Positions 38,878 to 48,207 of a stretch of DNA of 64,000 bases are shown here, piece by piece. Both the position numbers and the translations under genes were made by a program. The notes under the pieces were generated by a model, which had not been told where the DNA came from, ran no database searches, and saw only the letters and a list, made by a program, of their open reading frames with translations. The DNA comes from Neoehrlichia mikurensis. GTDB taxonomy: Bacteria > Pseudomonadota > Alphaproteobacteria > Rickettsiales > Anaplasmataceae. The number at the start of each line of letters is the position of its first letter. The first letter of the stretch is position 1. Where the stretch lies: NCBI RefSeq assembly GCF_019186785.1, contig NZ_CP066557.1, positions 186,001-250,000 of the forward strand, in the 5' to 3' direction.

Positions 38878-39555
38878 ATGGAAAGCATCCCACAACCCTC
38901 CAACATAAGTATACAGAATAGTCTATCACTTTTGAATTTATTTTTACAAGCAGATATAGTTGTACAAGCTATTATATTAATATTGGTAATATTTTCTATA
39001 ATTTCATGGGTAATTATTTTTAAAAAATACGTTATGTTACGTACACAGATTGTTAAAACTGATAAATTTGTAGAAAATATAAAGCTACTGAAATCTACAA
39101 ATGAGTTGCATCAACATATACATGATGATCAATGTTTTATTGCTAAAATCTACATTTCTGGATTAACTGCATTACAATCTGATAATTTACCTTTAGATAA
39201 CCAAAAAGAATATATATTACAATCAATTAACATTGAATATCATAAGACAATTGATATACTAGAAAGCCAGGTAGAAGTTTTAGCAACAATTGGCTCATCA
39301 GCGCCTTTTATCGGATTGCTTGGAACTGTATGGGGAATCATGAACAGCTTTCAAGCTATTTCTAATGCCACTAGTAATAATTTAGCAACTATTGGACCAG
39401 GAATAGCTGAAGCATTACTTGCAACTGCTATAGGATTAATTACAGCAATACCTGCAACAATTTTTTATAATAAATTTACTGTATCAATTGCTAAACTTTC
39501 AAATAAATTTAACGAGCTAATTAGCAAATTTGAAATATTTTTAATGATAAAATAG
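38878..39555 (+). CDS. tolQ: TolQ/ExbB-type proton channel subunit
   Basis: An inner-membrane proton channel subunit of the Tol-Pal system, which keeps the outer membrane attached and constricting at division. 225 residues with three membrane segments: about residues 20-45 (IVVQAIILILVIFSIISWVI), and two after residue 135 including LATIGSSAPFIGLLGTVWGIM, the conserved MotA/TolQ/ExbB stretch, then GIAEALLATAIGLITAIPA. tolR follows after 10 bases and a tolA-like gene after that, which favours TolQ over ExbB. No tolB or pal is in the window. Confidence 0.93.
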   Translation: MESIPQPSNISIQNSLSLLNLFLQADIVVQAIILILVIFSIISWVIIFKKYVMLRTQIVKTDKFVENIKLLKSTNELHQHIHDDQCFIAKIYISGLTALQSDNLPLDNQKEYILQSINIEYHKTIDILESQVEVLATIGSSAPFIGLLGTVWGIMNSFQAISNATSNNLATIGPGIAEALLATAIGLITAIPATIFYNKFTVSIAKLSNKFNELISKFEIFLMIK

Positions 39556-39565
39556 TAAAATCTCA

Positions 39566-39970
39566 ATGTATATACCGCGTAAAAAACCTACATTAATACA
39601 TAATATAAACGTTACACCTTTCATTGATATAATGCTGGTTTTATTAGTAATATTTATGATTTCTTCCACTACAGAGGATATGCCATCTTTATTAGTAAAC
39701 TTACCTACAGCAACACAAGCAGCAAAACTAAATATCAATCACCCAATTATTATTACAATTAGTAGCGATGGTACCATTTATGTAAATAATAAATCTTCTA
39801 AGGAAGAAACCCTTAAAAAGGACCTAATATCTGCCATAAAAAATAAAAATGTACAAATATTTATACGTGGAGATGACAAGGTAAGTTATGGTGCTATAAT
39901 AAAAGTAATTAACTTAATAAATAGCTACGGATTACAAAAAGTAGCATTAGTAACAAAATTAACAACTTAA
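39566..39970 (+). CDS. tolR: TolR/ExbD-type protein
   Basis: 134 residues: one N-terminal membrane helix with the channel Asp in NVTPFIDIMLVLLVIFMI, then a periplasmic domain ending KVALVTK. This is the typical TolR/ExbD layout, the partner of TolQ in using the proton gradient. It lies between tolQ (10-base gap) and the tolA-like gene (11-base gap). Confidence 0.93.
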   Translation: MYIPRKKPTLIHNINVTPFIDIMLVLLVIFMISSTTEDMPSLLVNLPTATQAAKLNINHPIIITISSDGTIYVNNKSSKEETLKKDLISAIKNKNVQIFIRGDDKVSYGAIIKVINLINSYGLQKVALVTKLTT

Positions 39971-39981
39971 CTTGGATTACA

Positions 39982-40884
39982 ATGCATCGTCTATTGCATA
40001 ATGATGTTTTCTATATTTTTCTATCATTATTATTTCATTTGCTAATAATAAGTTTATTCTTAATTAAGTTGCCTAACTTACATTTTAAAAAAAATAACCC
40101 CTCTACTAATCAGATTGTTGTTATTGATACATTGCCACTAAATACAGTAAATAACATACCATTACAGCAATCACCTAAAACATCTCATAACAGTACTTCA
40201 ATAAATAAGTTTACTACAAAAAATAATGTTAATTATAAAAAACATACTGTAGAAACAAAATCTCCTAATCTAAATAAAAGAACAGATAAAAACGTAACAA
40301 CAGTAAACTCAAGCAATAAAATAAATACCATATCAAAAAAAAAATTTCCTAATCTAAATAAAAAAACAGACAAAAACATAACAACAGTAAACTCGAATAA
40401 CAAGACAAATACCATATCAAAAAAAAGATCACCAAATGAAAATACTATCAAACAACATATGTCTCCTAAACAAGAATTAGCAAGTATTTTAAAGTCCCTA
40501 GAAAAAGGTAGTACAGCTAATAAAAATCAAGATGGTTATATAGGTCAAGGTGATGTAAAATATGATAAAGATAATCCTATATCAATAACAATTCTTGATG
40601 CTATAAGAAGTAAGTTTATAAAATGTTGGACTATTCCAGCAGGAGCAAAAAATATAGGAAATCTACAAATTATAATAAACGTTACATTATCACTTGAGGG
40701 GAAAGTAATAACTGCAGAAGTTAGTGATCAATATAGTTACAATAATGATCATTTCTTCAGGGCAATAGCAGACAGTGCGTTACGTGCTGTTTATAAATGT
40801 AGTCCATTAATCGGATTATCAAAAAAACATTATCATATATGGCACAATATTTCACTAAATTTTGATCCACAACATATGTTTTAA
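39982..40884 (+). CDS. tolA: TolA-like protein with internal repeats
   Basis: 300 residues. One membrane helix near the N-terminus (residues 10-29) is followed by a Lys/Asn/Thr-rich periplasmic spacer (about 35-160). The C-terminal domain (about 195-300) has a TolA/TonB-like pattern: ISITILDAIRSKFIKCWTIPAGAKN and SLEGKVITAEV, with a Cys pair (KCW and YKCSPL) typical of TolA domain III. The spacer carries two nearly identical 28-residue units. Position in tolQRA supports TolA rather than TonB. The spacer is basic and low-complexity instead of the usual Ala-rich helix. Confidence 0.85.
   Translation: MHRLLHNDVFYIFLSLLFHLLIISLFLIKLPNLHFKKNNPSTNQIVVIDTLPLNTVNNIPLQQSPKTSHNSTSINKFTTKNNVNYKKHTVETKSPNLNKRTDKNVTTVNSSNKINTISKKKFPNLNKKTDKNITTVNSNNKTNTISKKRSPNENTIKQHMSPKQELASILKSLEKGSTANKNQDGYIGQGDVKYDKDNPISITILDAIRSKFIKCWTIPAGAKNIGNLQIIINVTLSLEGKVITAEVSDQYSYNNDHFFRAIADSALRAVYKCSPLIGLSKKHYHIWHNISLNFDPQHMF
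40261..40428 (+). repeat. 84-bp in-frame tandem duplication in tolA
   Basis: Two 28-codon units start at 40261 (SPNLNKRTDKNVTTVN) and 40345 (FPNLNKKTDKNITTVN), and the first codons of a third begin at 40429. They lie in the flexible periplasmic spacer. Confidence 0.9.
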
Positions 40885-41341
40885 TTCATTGAAACAAAGC
40901 TACATCTTTGTTAAAAAGGATGTATCTGTACATATACATACAAAATATCCACAAATAACTAACTTTATTTATTAACTCTATTACTTTATATATAATAATT
41001 CATCTTATCATTTCTCATAGTAAATATTTATGTGCTTTTATTTATAACAGATATTTTTTAAGAGTTGCTTCTTTAAATAATTAATTACCACATAAATGGC
41101 ACCATCGCTACTAATAGCAATAAAATAATATTATATTGCTATAGATAAATTTACTAATCAATGTTATATCCACTTACAGTGGAAGAAATCATGTTATGTT
41201 ATAAATTTTGTTATAATAATTAATTGAATATAATTTTCATATCAATAATAATACCTTCTATTATTAATTACTTAAACACCATATTAAATAATACTTTTAA
41301 CCTTACAATAACTATAAATTATTCTATAATAAATAAAAATA
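40885..41341. other. convergent intergenic region tolA/sensor kinase
   Basis: AACAAAG and CTTTGTT at 40893-40912 form a 7-bp hairpin 8 bases after the tolA stop, a weak terminator candidate without a T run. Nothing else recognised. Confidence 0.4.
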
Positions 41342-42748
41342 TTAAAAAGGTCTTCTATCCTGATTCACATTAGGAAAAATAAGTGTAACAACAGTACCTA
41401 GATTTGGTTCACTTTTAATTTTAAATACTCCGTTCATTAACTCCACCAACTTTTTACTTAAAGGCAATCCTAATCCTGTACCTTCATATTTACGTGAATG
41501 TTCACTATCAGCTTGTCCAAAAACTGACATTACTTTATAAATATCCTGCTGAGCAATGCCTATTCCATTATCACTAATCTCTATAATAATATCTTGTACA
41601 TTTGTTTCTACAGATAATTTGATACATCCATTTTCCTGCGTAAATTTTATCGAATTAGATAATAGATTAATAATAACTTGCTTTATTCTTTTCGGATCTG
41701 CAAAAATAATTACATCATTATTTGGAAATTCTTTTTCTATTCTTACTTTTGCCTCATCTGCTCTTTGCAATATCATATTACAGCACGAGTCTATTACTTT
41801 TAATAAATCAAATTTTATTGATTGAACAGTAAGTCTGTTTGCTTCTGCTTTAGAAAAATCTAAGAAATCATTAATTATGCTAAGCAAGTGAACACCTGAT
41901 TGATATATATCATTTATGTATTCCTTATACTGCTCATTACCTATAGGACCCATGGACTCATTGCAAATAATTTCTGAAAATCCAATAATAGAATTTAAAG
42001 GTGTACGTAATTCATGACTCACATTTGCAAAAAACTGAGATTTGCTAACATTTTCCTTTTCAGCAATTTCCTTAGCTTCTTTCAATTTTAAATTAGTATC
42101 ATATTGTGTACTAAGAATTTTCGTATTTTTATTATAAATAAACACAACAAAAACAATACACACTAACGCTACTAATACAATAAAACAAACTAGCACTTTG
42201 TATAGCTTTTTAAAAAAACCTGATAAACTTGTAAAATTTTTAGTAATTTTTAAAAACATTATAGGCGTTGAATTACTTTTATTTGATGCAAATATAGGAA
42301 ATATTGTTGCAATAGTATCATGATCAATTACACTATGTAGTCTTCCTTTTGTTAGTAAAACATCAATCTCCTCACTAGATAGCAATTCCTGATTATAATT
42401 TTTATTAGCAGTATTATCAGCAGTAAATATAATACTTCCATCTAAGTTATATAAAATTACAGAAATATCATCAACATCCTTTAAAGCTTTAATAAACTCA
42501 GCACGTAATTTAATCAGCATATTAACATAATAAGGATTAACTCCCACATGACTAGGAACTTTAGATAATAAGTAAGCATATTTATTAAGTATGGAATTAA
42601 CCATAATATCTCTAATATTTATATTGATTTCCTGAGAAATTTTATGTAGGAAATTATACTTTAGATATACATACATATATCCAGTAACAATAACTGATAT
42701 AACTATAAGTACCGATAGGAATGTAAACTTCACATATTTCATATACAA
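41342..42748 (-). CDS. sensor histidine kinase, PleC-like
   Basis: 468 residues. Two membrane helices (about residues 5-30 and 175-205) flank a roughly 145-residue extracytoplasmic sensor region. A short linker leads to the kinase: H-box FFANVSHELRTPLNSIIGF near residue 245, N-box VIINLLSNSIKFT, G1 ISDNGIGIAQ, and G2 GTGLGLPLSKKL. No receiver domain is attached, which with the H-box sequence fits the PleC type of alphaproteobacterial cell-cycle kinase; Ehrlichia is known for very few kinases (PleC, CckA, NtrY). The assignment to PleC is by elimination and resemblance. No response regulator gene is adjacent. Confidence 0.85.
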   Translation of the reverse strand: MYMKYVKFTFLSVLIVISVIVTGYMYVYLKYNFLHKISQEININIRDIMVNSILNKYAYLLSKVPSHVGVNPYYVNMLIKLRAEFIKALKDVDDISVILYNLDGSIIFTADNTANKNYNQELLSSEEIDVLLTKGRLHSVIDHDTIATIFPIFASNKSNSTPIMFLKITKNFTSLSGFFKKLYKVLVCFIVLVALVCIVFVVFIYNKNTKILSTQYDTNLKLKEAKEIAEKENVSKSQFFANVSHELRTPLNSIIGFSEIICNESMGPIGNEQYKEYINDIYQSGVHLLSIINDFLDFSKAEANRLTVQSIKFDLLKVIDSCCNMILQRADEAKVRIEKEFPNNDVIIFADPKRIKQVIINLLSNSIKFTQENGCIKLSVETNVQDIIIEISDNGIGIAQQDIYKVMSVFGQADSEHSRKYEGTGLGLPLSKKLVELMNGVFKIKSEPNLGTVVTLIFPNVNQDRRPF

Positions 42749-43170
42749 TTCGTTATATCAAACAGCTTTAAACTTAAATATCATATACAAATGCTTATTA
42801 TTCTATAATGTAATAACTTACTATTTATATAATATAATGTAATAACTTACTATTTATATAATATAATGTGCAAAAAGGTAACATATTCACTATTAAATCA
42901 TTACAATATAACTTATACCCTTTTTTAACCTACATCACTTTATTTATGTAATATAAAGTATATCTAGTAAAAAATACTTATGCTAATAGTACAAAATATT
43001 TTAATTTATAAAAATACAATAGAATTCTTATTATAAATTTTTCATGTTATTTCACCTAACTAATATATTAAAACATAAAAAAGCATTTACAATAATCTAA
43101 GCACCTTAATTATAGTTAATATATCTTTTATCATATATAATCCATTTAAAAATGTTATGCATTATAGAGT
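42749..43170. other. intergenic region with 29-bp tandem repeat
   Basis: About 420 bases upstream of the kinase gene. The tandem repeat listed separately lies 57 bases from the kinase start and could affect its promoter. No gene seen. Confidence 0.5.
42805..42870. repeat. 29-bp tandem repeat, about 2.3 copies
   Basis: The unit beginning ATAATGTAATAACTTACTAT starts at 42805, 42834 and (partial) 42863. Copies look identical. Located just upstream of the sensor kinase gene on its 5' side. Confidence 0.92.
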
Positions 43171-43743
43171 TTATCTTATAGAATATAGACTATGCATTAT
43201 ATTATTCATAAATTTTTTACCTCTACAAAACAATCTTTGAATATAACTCAAACGATTATTATCAGAATTACTTTTTACTTGAGAATCTCTATCATTACCT
43301 AAAGACGCTAATCTAGCTTTATTACATTTACGTATATAACTAAAGTATCTTTCCGGAATTGTTAATCCATCTTTACCTTTAGTTTCCATTCGATGTAAAA
43401 AACTTTCTTTATTTTCAAAATGTGCTCTTGATCTTACAACGTTATCACAAATCGTATAAGAATGTGATCTTACCTCTGCATCAGGAACTATCACTTTATC
43501 TAAGCACTTTATTGCATTAAATAAATTTTCTTGCGCTGGAGTGTAGTGTCCACTCTTTATGTCAATCATTGTAATTTTCCCATTCTGTACCATCATAGTA
43601 CCAGCACATATCCCTGGCTTATATCTTAGTAAAGTAGAATGATATACCCCATGTAATCCCCCAGAAGAATCACGAGTGATAATATGTGTAATTAACATTA
43701 TTATTATACCGTATAAACATAATCTATAATAAAAATTACACAT
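43171..43743 (-). CDS. hypothetical protein with SGHY motif
   Basis: 190 residues, or 175 if translation starts at the second ATG (43698, MLITHIITRD). The central part HSTLLRYKPGICAGTMMVQN followed by GKITMIDIKSGHYTPAQENL matches a pattern I know from plant IQM-like calmodulin-binding proteins and a scattering of bacterial proteins: H-S-x-L---P--AG-----G----I---SGHY-P---N. The C-terminal 90 residues are basic and lack a recognised domain. Enzymatic activity, if any, is unknown. Divergent from argD. A eukaryote-like motif in an intracellular pathogen raises the idea of an effector, but no secretion signal is evident. Confidence 0.7.
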   Translation of the reverse strand: MCNFYYRLCLYGIIIMLITHIITRDSSGGLHGVYHSTLLRYKPGICAGTMMVQNGKITMIDIKSGHYTPAQENLFNAIKCLDKVIVPDAEVRSHSYTICDNVVRSRAHFENKESFLHRMETKGKDGLTIPERYFSYIRKCNKARLASLGNDRDSQVKSNSDNNRLSYIQRLFCRGKKFMNNIMHSLYSIR

Positions 43744-43756
43744 CTAACTTTATTAC

Positions 43757-43785
43757 TTGACATAAGTTATATATCAATATATAAG
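43757..43785 (+). promoter_or_regulatory. promoter of argD
   Basis: A perfect TTGACA (43757-43762) and TATAAG (43780-43785) are separated by exactly 17 bases. The segment ACTTGACATAAGT is partly repeated as ACTTAACATAAGT about 42 bases downstream. GAGGG near 43854 serves as ribosome binding site. Confidence 0.6.
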
Positions 43786-43862
43786 TTGAGCATTATCACT
43801 TAACATAAGTATACTATATAGCGCGTAGTAATTTACTGCATAACAGTTTACTTGAGGGTTTT

Positions 43863-45044
43863 ATGCTGTCTTCTCCTATTATGCCATTTTATAACCCACA
43901 AGATCTTAGCTTTACTCACGGTAAAGGAGTATGCCTATATGACAAAAATGGTAATCGCTACCTTGACTTTATATCTGGAATAGGCGTTAATTCTTTAGGG
44001 TATTCTCATCCAGCATTAATAAATGCACTTAAAACTCAAGGAGAAAAAATTTGGCATGCTTCTAATTTATATGTTATACCAGAAGCAATTAAGTTGGCAC
44101 AAAAATTAATAGACCATAGTTTTGCAGACACTATCTTTTTTACTAATTCAGGAGCTGAAGCAGTGGAATGTGGTTTAAAAGTTGCAAGATCATATCATAA
44201 TGGCAAAAAAAAACCCGAACGTTATAAGATATTAACACTTAAAAATTCTTTTCACGGAAGAACATATGCAGCTTGTTCAGCTAGTGATCCACAAAAGTTT
44301 TCCTTTCTTCTTTATCCATATGTTGATTGGTTTATAAATACTGACTGTAATATTAATATTATTAAAGATGTTATTAGTAAGCACAATATAGGGACTATTC
44401 TCTTAGAACCCATACAAGGTGAGGGTGGAATAAATGTAATTGATATTAATTTGCTAAAGGAATTACGTACTTTATGTAATGAACATGATATTTTACTGTT
44501 TTTTGATTGCGTACAATGTGGAACAGGGAGAACAGGAAAATTTTTTGCATATGAGCACTTTGATATTCAACCAGATATATGTTCTCTAGCAAAAGGTATT
44601 GGTGGCGGATTTCCACTAGGAAGTTGCTTAGCAACTGCAAACGCTGCACAGTTTCTATCAACAGGAATTCATGGTTCCACTTATGGAGGTAATCCTCTTG
44701 CAACAACTATTGGGTACACTGTTGTAAATGAAATTCTAAGTAAAGATTTTTTAAATAATGTTACCAATAATGGAATTTATCTAAAAAATAAGTTAGTACA
44801 TTTATCTAATCAGATACCTATAATAGAAGAAGTAAAAGGTATGGGGTTAATGCTAGGAATAAAAATACAGGATAAAATTAGTAATACCTTTGTTATGAGA
44901 AAACTTACAAAGTATAAATTGTTAGTGGGTACCGCAAGTAATAACGTAATAAGAATGCTTCCGCCACTAATAATATCGCAACAGGAGATAGATGAAGCAG
45001 TTGATATTTTAAAAACATGCTTCACAGAAATTACTCACAATTAA
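43863..45044 (+). CDS. argD: acetylornithine/succinyldiaminopimelate aminotransferase
   Basis: A class III PLP-dependent aminotransferase acting on N-acetylornithine in arginine synthesis and commonly also on succinyl-diaminopimelate in the lysine/DAP route. 393 residues, usual length. Motifs: FISGIGVNSLGYSHP near the N-terminus, FFTNSGAEAVECGLKVAR, FHGRTYA, LEPIQGEGG, FFDCVQCGTGRTGKFFA, and the PLP Lys in SLAKGIGGGFPLGS. The HGSTYGGNPLA loop is intact. Because dapA is in the same window and Ehrlichia keeps the DAP route, a dual role is plausible. Monocistronic. Confidence 0.93.
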   Translation: MLSSPIMPFYNPQDLSFTHGKGVCLYDKNGNRYLDFISGIGVNSLGYSHPALINALKTQGEKIWHASNLYVIPEAIKLAQKLIDHSFADTIFFTNSGAEAVECGLKVARSYHNGKKKPERYKILTLKNSFHGRTYAACSASDPQKFSFLLYPYVDWFINTDCNINIIKDVISKHNIGTILLEPIQGEGGINVIDINLLKELRTLCNEHDILLFFDCVQCGTGRTGKFFAYEHFDIQPDICSLAKGIGGGFPLGSCLATANAAQFLSTGIHGSTYGGNPLATTIGYTVVNEILSKDFLNNVTNNGIYLKNKLVHLSNQIPIIEEVKGMGLMLGIKIQDKISNTFVMRKLTKYKLLVGTASNNVIRMLPPLIISQQEIDEAVDILKTCFTEITHN

Positions 45045-45408
45045 ATTTTTTAAAAAATCATAAAATTCATATTTTAAATTAAAAGCATTGTTATCCAGTA
45101 TAGGGTTAATGTTTTTTAATAAAAGGCTAACATTTTTATGGAATTAATATTTAATTTACATACAACATTAATATTCACGCTCCTAAAACTAATGTACCTA
45201 AAATACTACTGTCTTACAGAGAGTTCCTTGTGCTTATCACAGTATGAATACCTAGCAATTAATTTACATACACTTGACTTTATGTATTAATTTCCTTTAT
45301 AATAAGCCTATAGTCACGATTATTTATTAATATACTTACCAGTAAACTATAGTTAAAGTGTTAATACAAAAATATTAAGATTGTATTGCTGGTATATTAG
45401 GTAATATA
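45045..45408. other. intergenic region upstream of coiled-coil gene
   Basis: About 360 bases; apart from the promoter listed separately nothing is recognisable. Confidence 0.4.
45274..45303 (+). promoter_or_regulatory. promoter of the 932-residue protein gene
   Basis: TTGACT (45274-45279) and perfect TATAAT (45298-45303) are separated by 18 bases. The predicted leader is about 100 bases long. Confidence 0.55.
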
Positions 45409-48207
45409 ATGTTAAAAAACATCAATTCACAGACCCCTCTTGTTGCCGATGATAAAGGAAAATACACCACTGTAATTCCTCATCAACTGGAAAAACAAGA
45501 TGTAACACCTTCAACTAGCTCTTTAATTATAAAGGAAAAGGATAATGTAAGATCTTTAGCTACTAATCCTGTGCAATACACTCCTGTTAGTACCTTAGAC
45601 AAAGAATCAATAATGAATGACATAAGACAATTACAAGATGATTACAAAATAAATCAAGAAAAACTAAATCAACAAAGAAAATCTTATAAAGCAGCATTAC
45701 ATGTACAAATACAACATAGCAATGCGAAAAGTAATGAACAAAATTATATAGCGTTAAAAAAGGATATCGATAATTGCAATACTATTAAAGAACAACTAGA
45801 ACAAGTAGGTAATATGATTCATAATACCAATATTCATGAGGTAAGTAACGCAGAAATTACGAAAGTTCAAGAAGAACTTCATGCCCAAAAGCAGAATTAC
45901 ATCAAGACTCAAGATGAACGTAATTCCATCTCACAAAAATTTGATGATGCCACAGAATCTTTATCAGATATTCAAAAAAGATACCTAGTTCTTATAGAAG
46001 AAAATGCAACTGTTGTTAATCAATACAAAGATCTTAAAAGTAGTGCTAGCAAAATATGCAATGCTTTATTAACAAGTATAACAAAAAAAAATGAAGAAAA
46101 TGATAATATGATATTACTAGATAAATCATTAGAAAGTAGCTATAAAATACTTAACAAAGAAATTGTTAACAAATCTAAAGATTATATAATAGGATTACTT
46201 CAAAAAACAGAACTTCCTATAGATATAAAAGAATCTTTAATATTTGGACAAGAAAAACTAGAAGAATTAGATATCCTTAGAGTAAAAAATACATATTATT
46301 TAGAAAAAGTAAAAGGAATTCAAAATAAGATTACACAAAATATAATCTTGCAAGAATTAAAAATAGAATTACAAAATTTTCAGACACAATTTGAAGAAAT
46401 AACACAAAATATAACTTCTAAAGTTTTACATTGCATAACAGAAATTGAACAAAATATAACAATTGCTGCAGAAATAAACTCTATAGACCAATTAAAAGAA
46501 CTATGTGCAGTAAAATTACAATATATTGTAGGACTACTTACAGAAGAACTAGCATCTATTGAAGAAGAATATCGAGCTACTTACACATATCTTAATACAA
46601 AATTAAAAAGCAAAGGCCTCGAAGATATACATACATATATTGCATATACTAACGAAGCCTCAAAAAATACTGTTCGATCTTTAGAGAAAAGTATAGAAGA
46701 TATAAAAAAGAAAAAGAAAAATACTCAAAAAAATATCAAACTTCTCGAACAAAACATTAAGGAATATAACAAAAAGCACAATATCGTTAGTAAGCAATTA
46801 GAAGCTTCTGAGACTATTATGTATAATATACAAAGTCAATTAAAAGATAACGCTGTCGAATTACGCCATACTAAAAAATTATACTATAATATTAAGAAAG
46901 CATTACAATATATTAACGAAAAAAAGGAAAAAGATTTTCAATGTTACAAAGTTGCTAACGATAATTTTCATAAAATACAAGCAAGGCATGAAAATTACCT
47001 ACAAACATTAAATACGCTACACCAAGAATTTATAGATATTATAAAGGAAATCAATACTATAGCACCAGGTTCTATAGCTACTACAAGTAATAGCACTAGT
47101 GTTACACCATCTAATTTAAAGGATGCTGTAGCAAATGCTCTATCAGTATTAAATAGTGTATCTAAAAAAAAATCCTCTCAGTTAAATCAGATAGATAAGA
47201 ATGTTATAGAAAAACTAAATAAGTTATCACAACAACTTCCAGATGCTATAAAGACAATAGAAGAATTTGAGACTCTTAACAGTAAATCCAATGATAATTA
47301 CATTCTTGCTAAAGATAATATAGAAAAAAAGTACAATATTGAAATAAGTAATTTTACACAAAGCAACAAAACATCCTATGTTGATCGTTTATTTTTTGCA
47401 ATAACTCTATTAATAATATTAGTGGACGCCCTATCTTCAGCTTTTAGCCTTATAGCAAAATATTATGATTTATCTACATATAAAAAATATGCTACTTATA
47501 TATGTTATAGTATATCCATAATATTATCTCTCTTTTTAATATTACAATCATGTATTGCACTTAAACAAATAAATAAAGATAAACAAGTAAATGCTACAAC
47601 AAATAATCTTGTAGCAATTCAGCGCTGTCAAAACATACTATCAGTGATTGGCTCAATAATGTGGATCACATTATTCTCGACTTCATTATACATGTTATAC
47701 TATGGTGATATTTCTCGCTTAATTACTCTAAATTTAGTATTATCATTACTTGCACCTTTAATTGGATTCATTTCTTGTACATTAAGAGTATCAGATCAAT
47801 TACTACAGCAAAAACAAAATAAGCAACAAAATAAGCAACAAAATAAGCTGCTTAACATCATATTAAGTCCTACTATGTTGTGCGCTATTGTTTGCATGCT
47901 TGAATTTATCCATTTTATATGTCATATACTAGAAGCTGTTGATCTCCGTGGTAAGACACAAAATATTTATGATTTTAGCATTGTTCCTGCAATAATATTA
48001 CAGTTAATAATATCAGTTGTATTTATGTTAGTAGAAATTTCAAACGAAATAAAAATACATAATACACAAAATAATGCAGCATTATTTTATAAAATTTCCA
48101 ATCCAGTAGATGTTAATACTTCTTCAAATTTAAGCAGTAATGACTTGAGTTCCTTACAAGATGCTACAATATTAGTTCATGTTCAGCAACCATCCAAGTC
48201 ACATTAA
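45409..48207 (+). CDS. hypothetical coiled-coil membrane protein
   Basis: 932 residues, not recognised. Residues 70-560 are Gln/Glu/Lys-rich with long heptad-like stretches, predicted to form extended coiled coils. Residues about 660-905 contain roughly six or seven hydrophobic segments, beginning LFFAITLLIILVDALSSAF. The last 30 residues are hydrophilic. No signal peptide. Near residue 803 a 12-bp repeat gives QQNKQQNK. Long cytoplasmic coiled coils joined to a membrane bundle suggest tethering or scaffolding, either of the bacterial membrane or, if secreted, of the vacuole membrane. A decayed partial copy lies at 52776-53032. Probably an Ehrlichia-specific family. Confidence 0.8.
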   Translation: MLKNINSQTPLVADDKGKYTTVIPHQLEKQDVTPSTSSLIIKEKDNVRSLATNPVQYTPVSTLDKESIMNDIRQLQDDYKINQEKLNQQRKSYKAALHVQIQHSNAKSNEQNYIALKKDIDNCNTIKEQLEQVGNMIHNTNIHEVSNAEITKVQEELHAQKQNYIKTQDERNSISQKFDDATESLSDIQKRYLVLIEENATVVNQYKDLKSSASKICNALLTSITKKNEENDNMILLDKSLESSYKILNKEIVNKSKDYIIGLLQKTELPIDIKESLIFGQEKLEELDILRVKNTYYLEKVKGIQNKITQNIILQELKIELQNFQTQFEEITQNITSKVLHCITEIEQNITIAAEINSIDQLKELCAVKLQYIVGLLTEELASIEEEYRATYTYLNTKLKSKGLEDIHTYIAYTNEASKNTVRSLEKSIEDIKKKKKNTQKNIKLLEQNIKEYNKKHNIVSKQLEASETIMYNIQSQLKDNAVELRHTKKLYYNIKKALQYINEKKEKDFQCYKVANDNFHKIQARHENYLQTLNTLHQEFIDIIKEINTIAPGSIATTSNSTSVTPSNLKDAVANALSVLNSVSKKKSSQLNQIDKNVIEKLNKLSQQLPDAIKTIEEFETLNSKSNDNYILAKDNIEKKYNIEISNFTQSNKTSYVDRLFFAITLLIILVDALSSAFSLIAKYYDLSTYKKYATYICYSISIILSLFLILQSCIALKQINKDKQVNATTNNLVAIQRCQNILSVIGSIMWITLFSTSLYMLYYGDISRLITLNLVLSLLAPLIGFISCTLRVSDQLLQQKQNKQQNKQQNKLLNIILSPTMLCAIVCMLEFIHFICHILEAVDLRGKTQNIYDFSIVPAIILQLIISVVFMLVEISNEIKIHNTQNNAALFYKISNPVDVNTSSNLSSNDLSSLQDATILVHVQQPSKSH
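47815..47848 (+). repeat. 12-bp in-frame microrepeat
   Basis: CAAAATAAGCAA occurs at 47815 and 47827 with a partial third copy at 47839, between two membrane segments. The decayed copy at 52776-53032 has only one unit, suggesting later expansion here. Confidence 0.85.

Noticed and set aside
43798..43820. Second promoter for argD in the partly repeated ACTTAACATAAGT segment
   Set aside because: No -10 element occurs at workable spacing from the TTAACA; the upstream TTGACA with TATAAG is clearly better.
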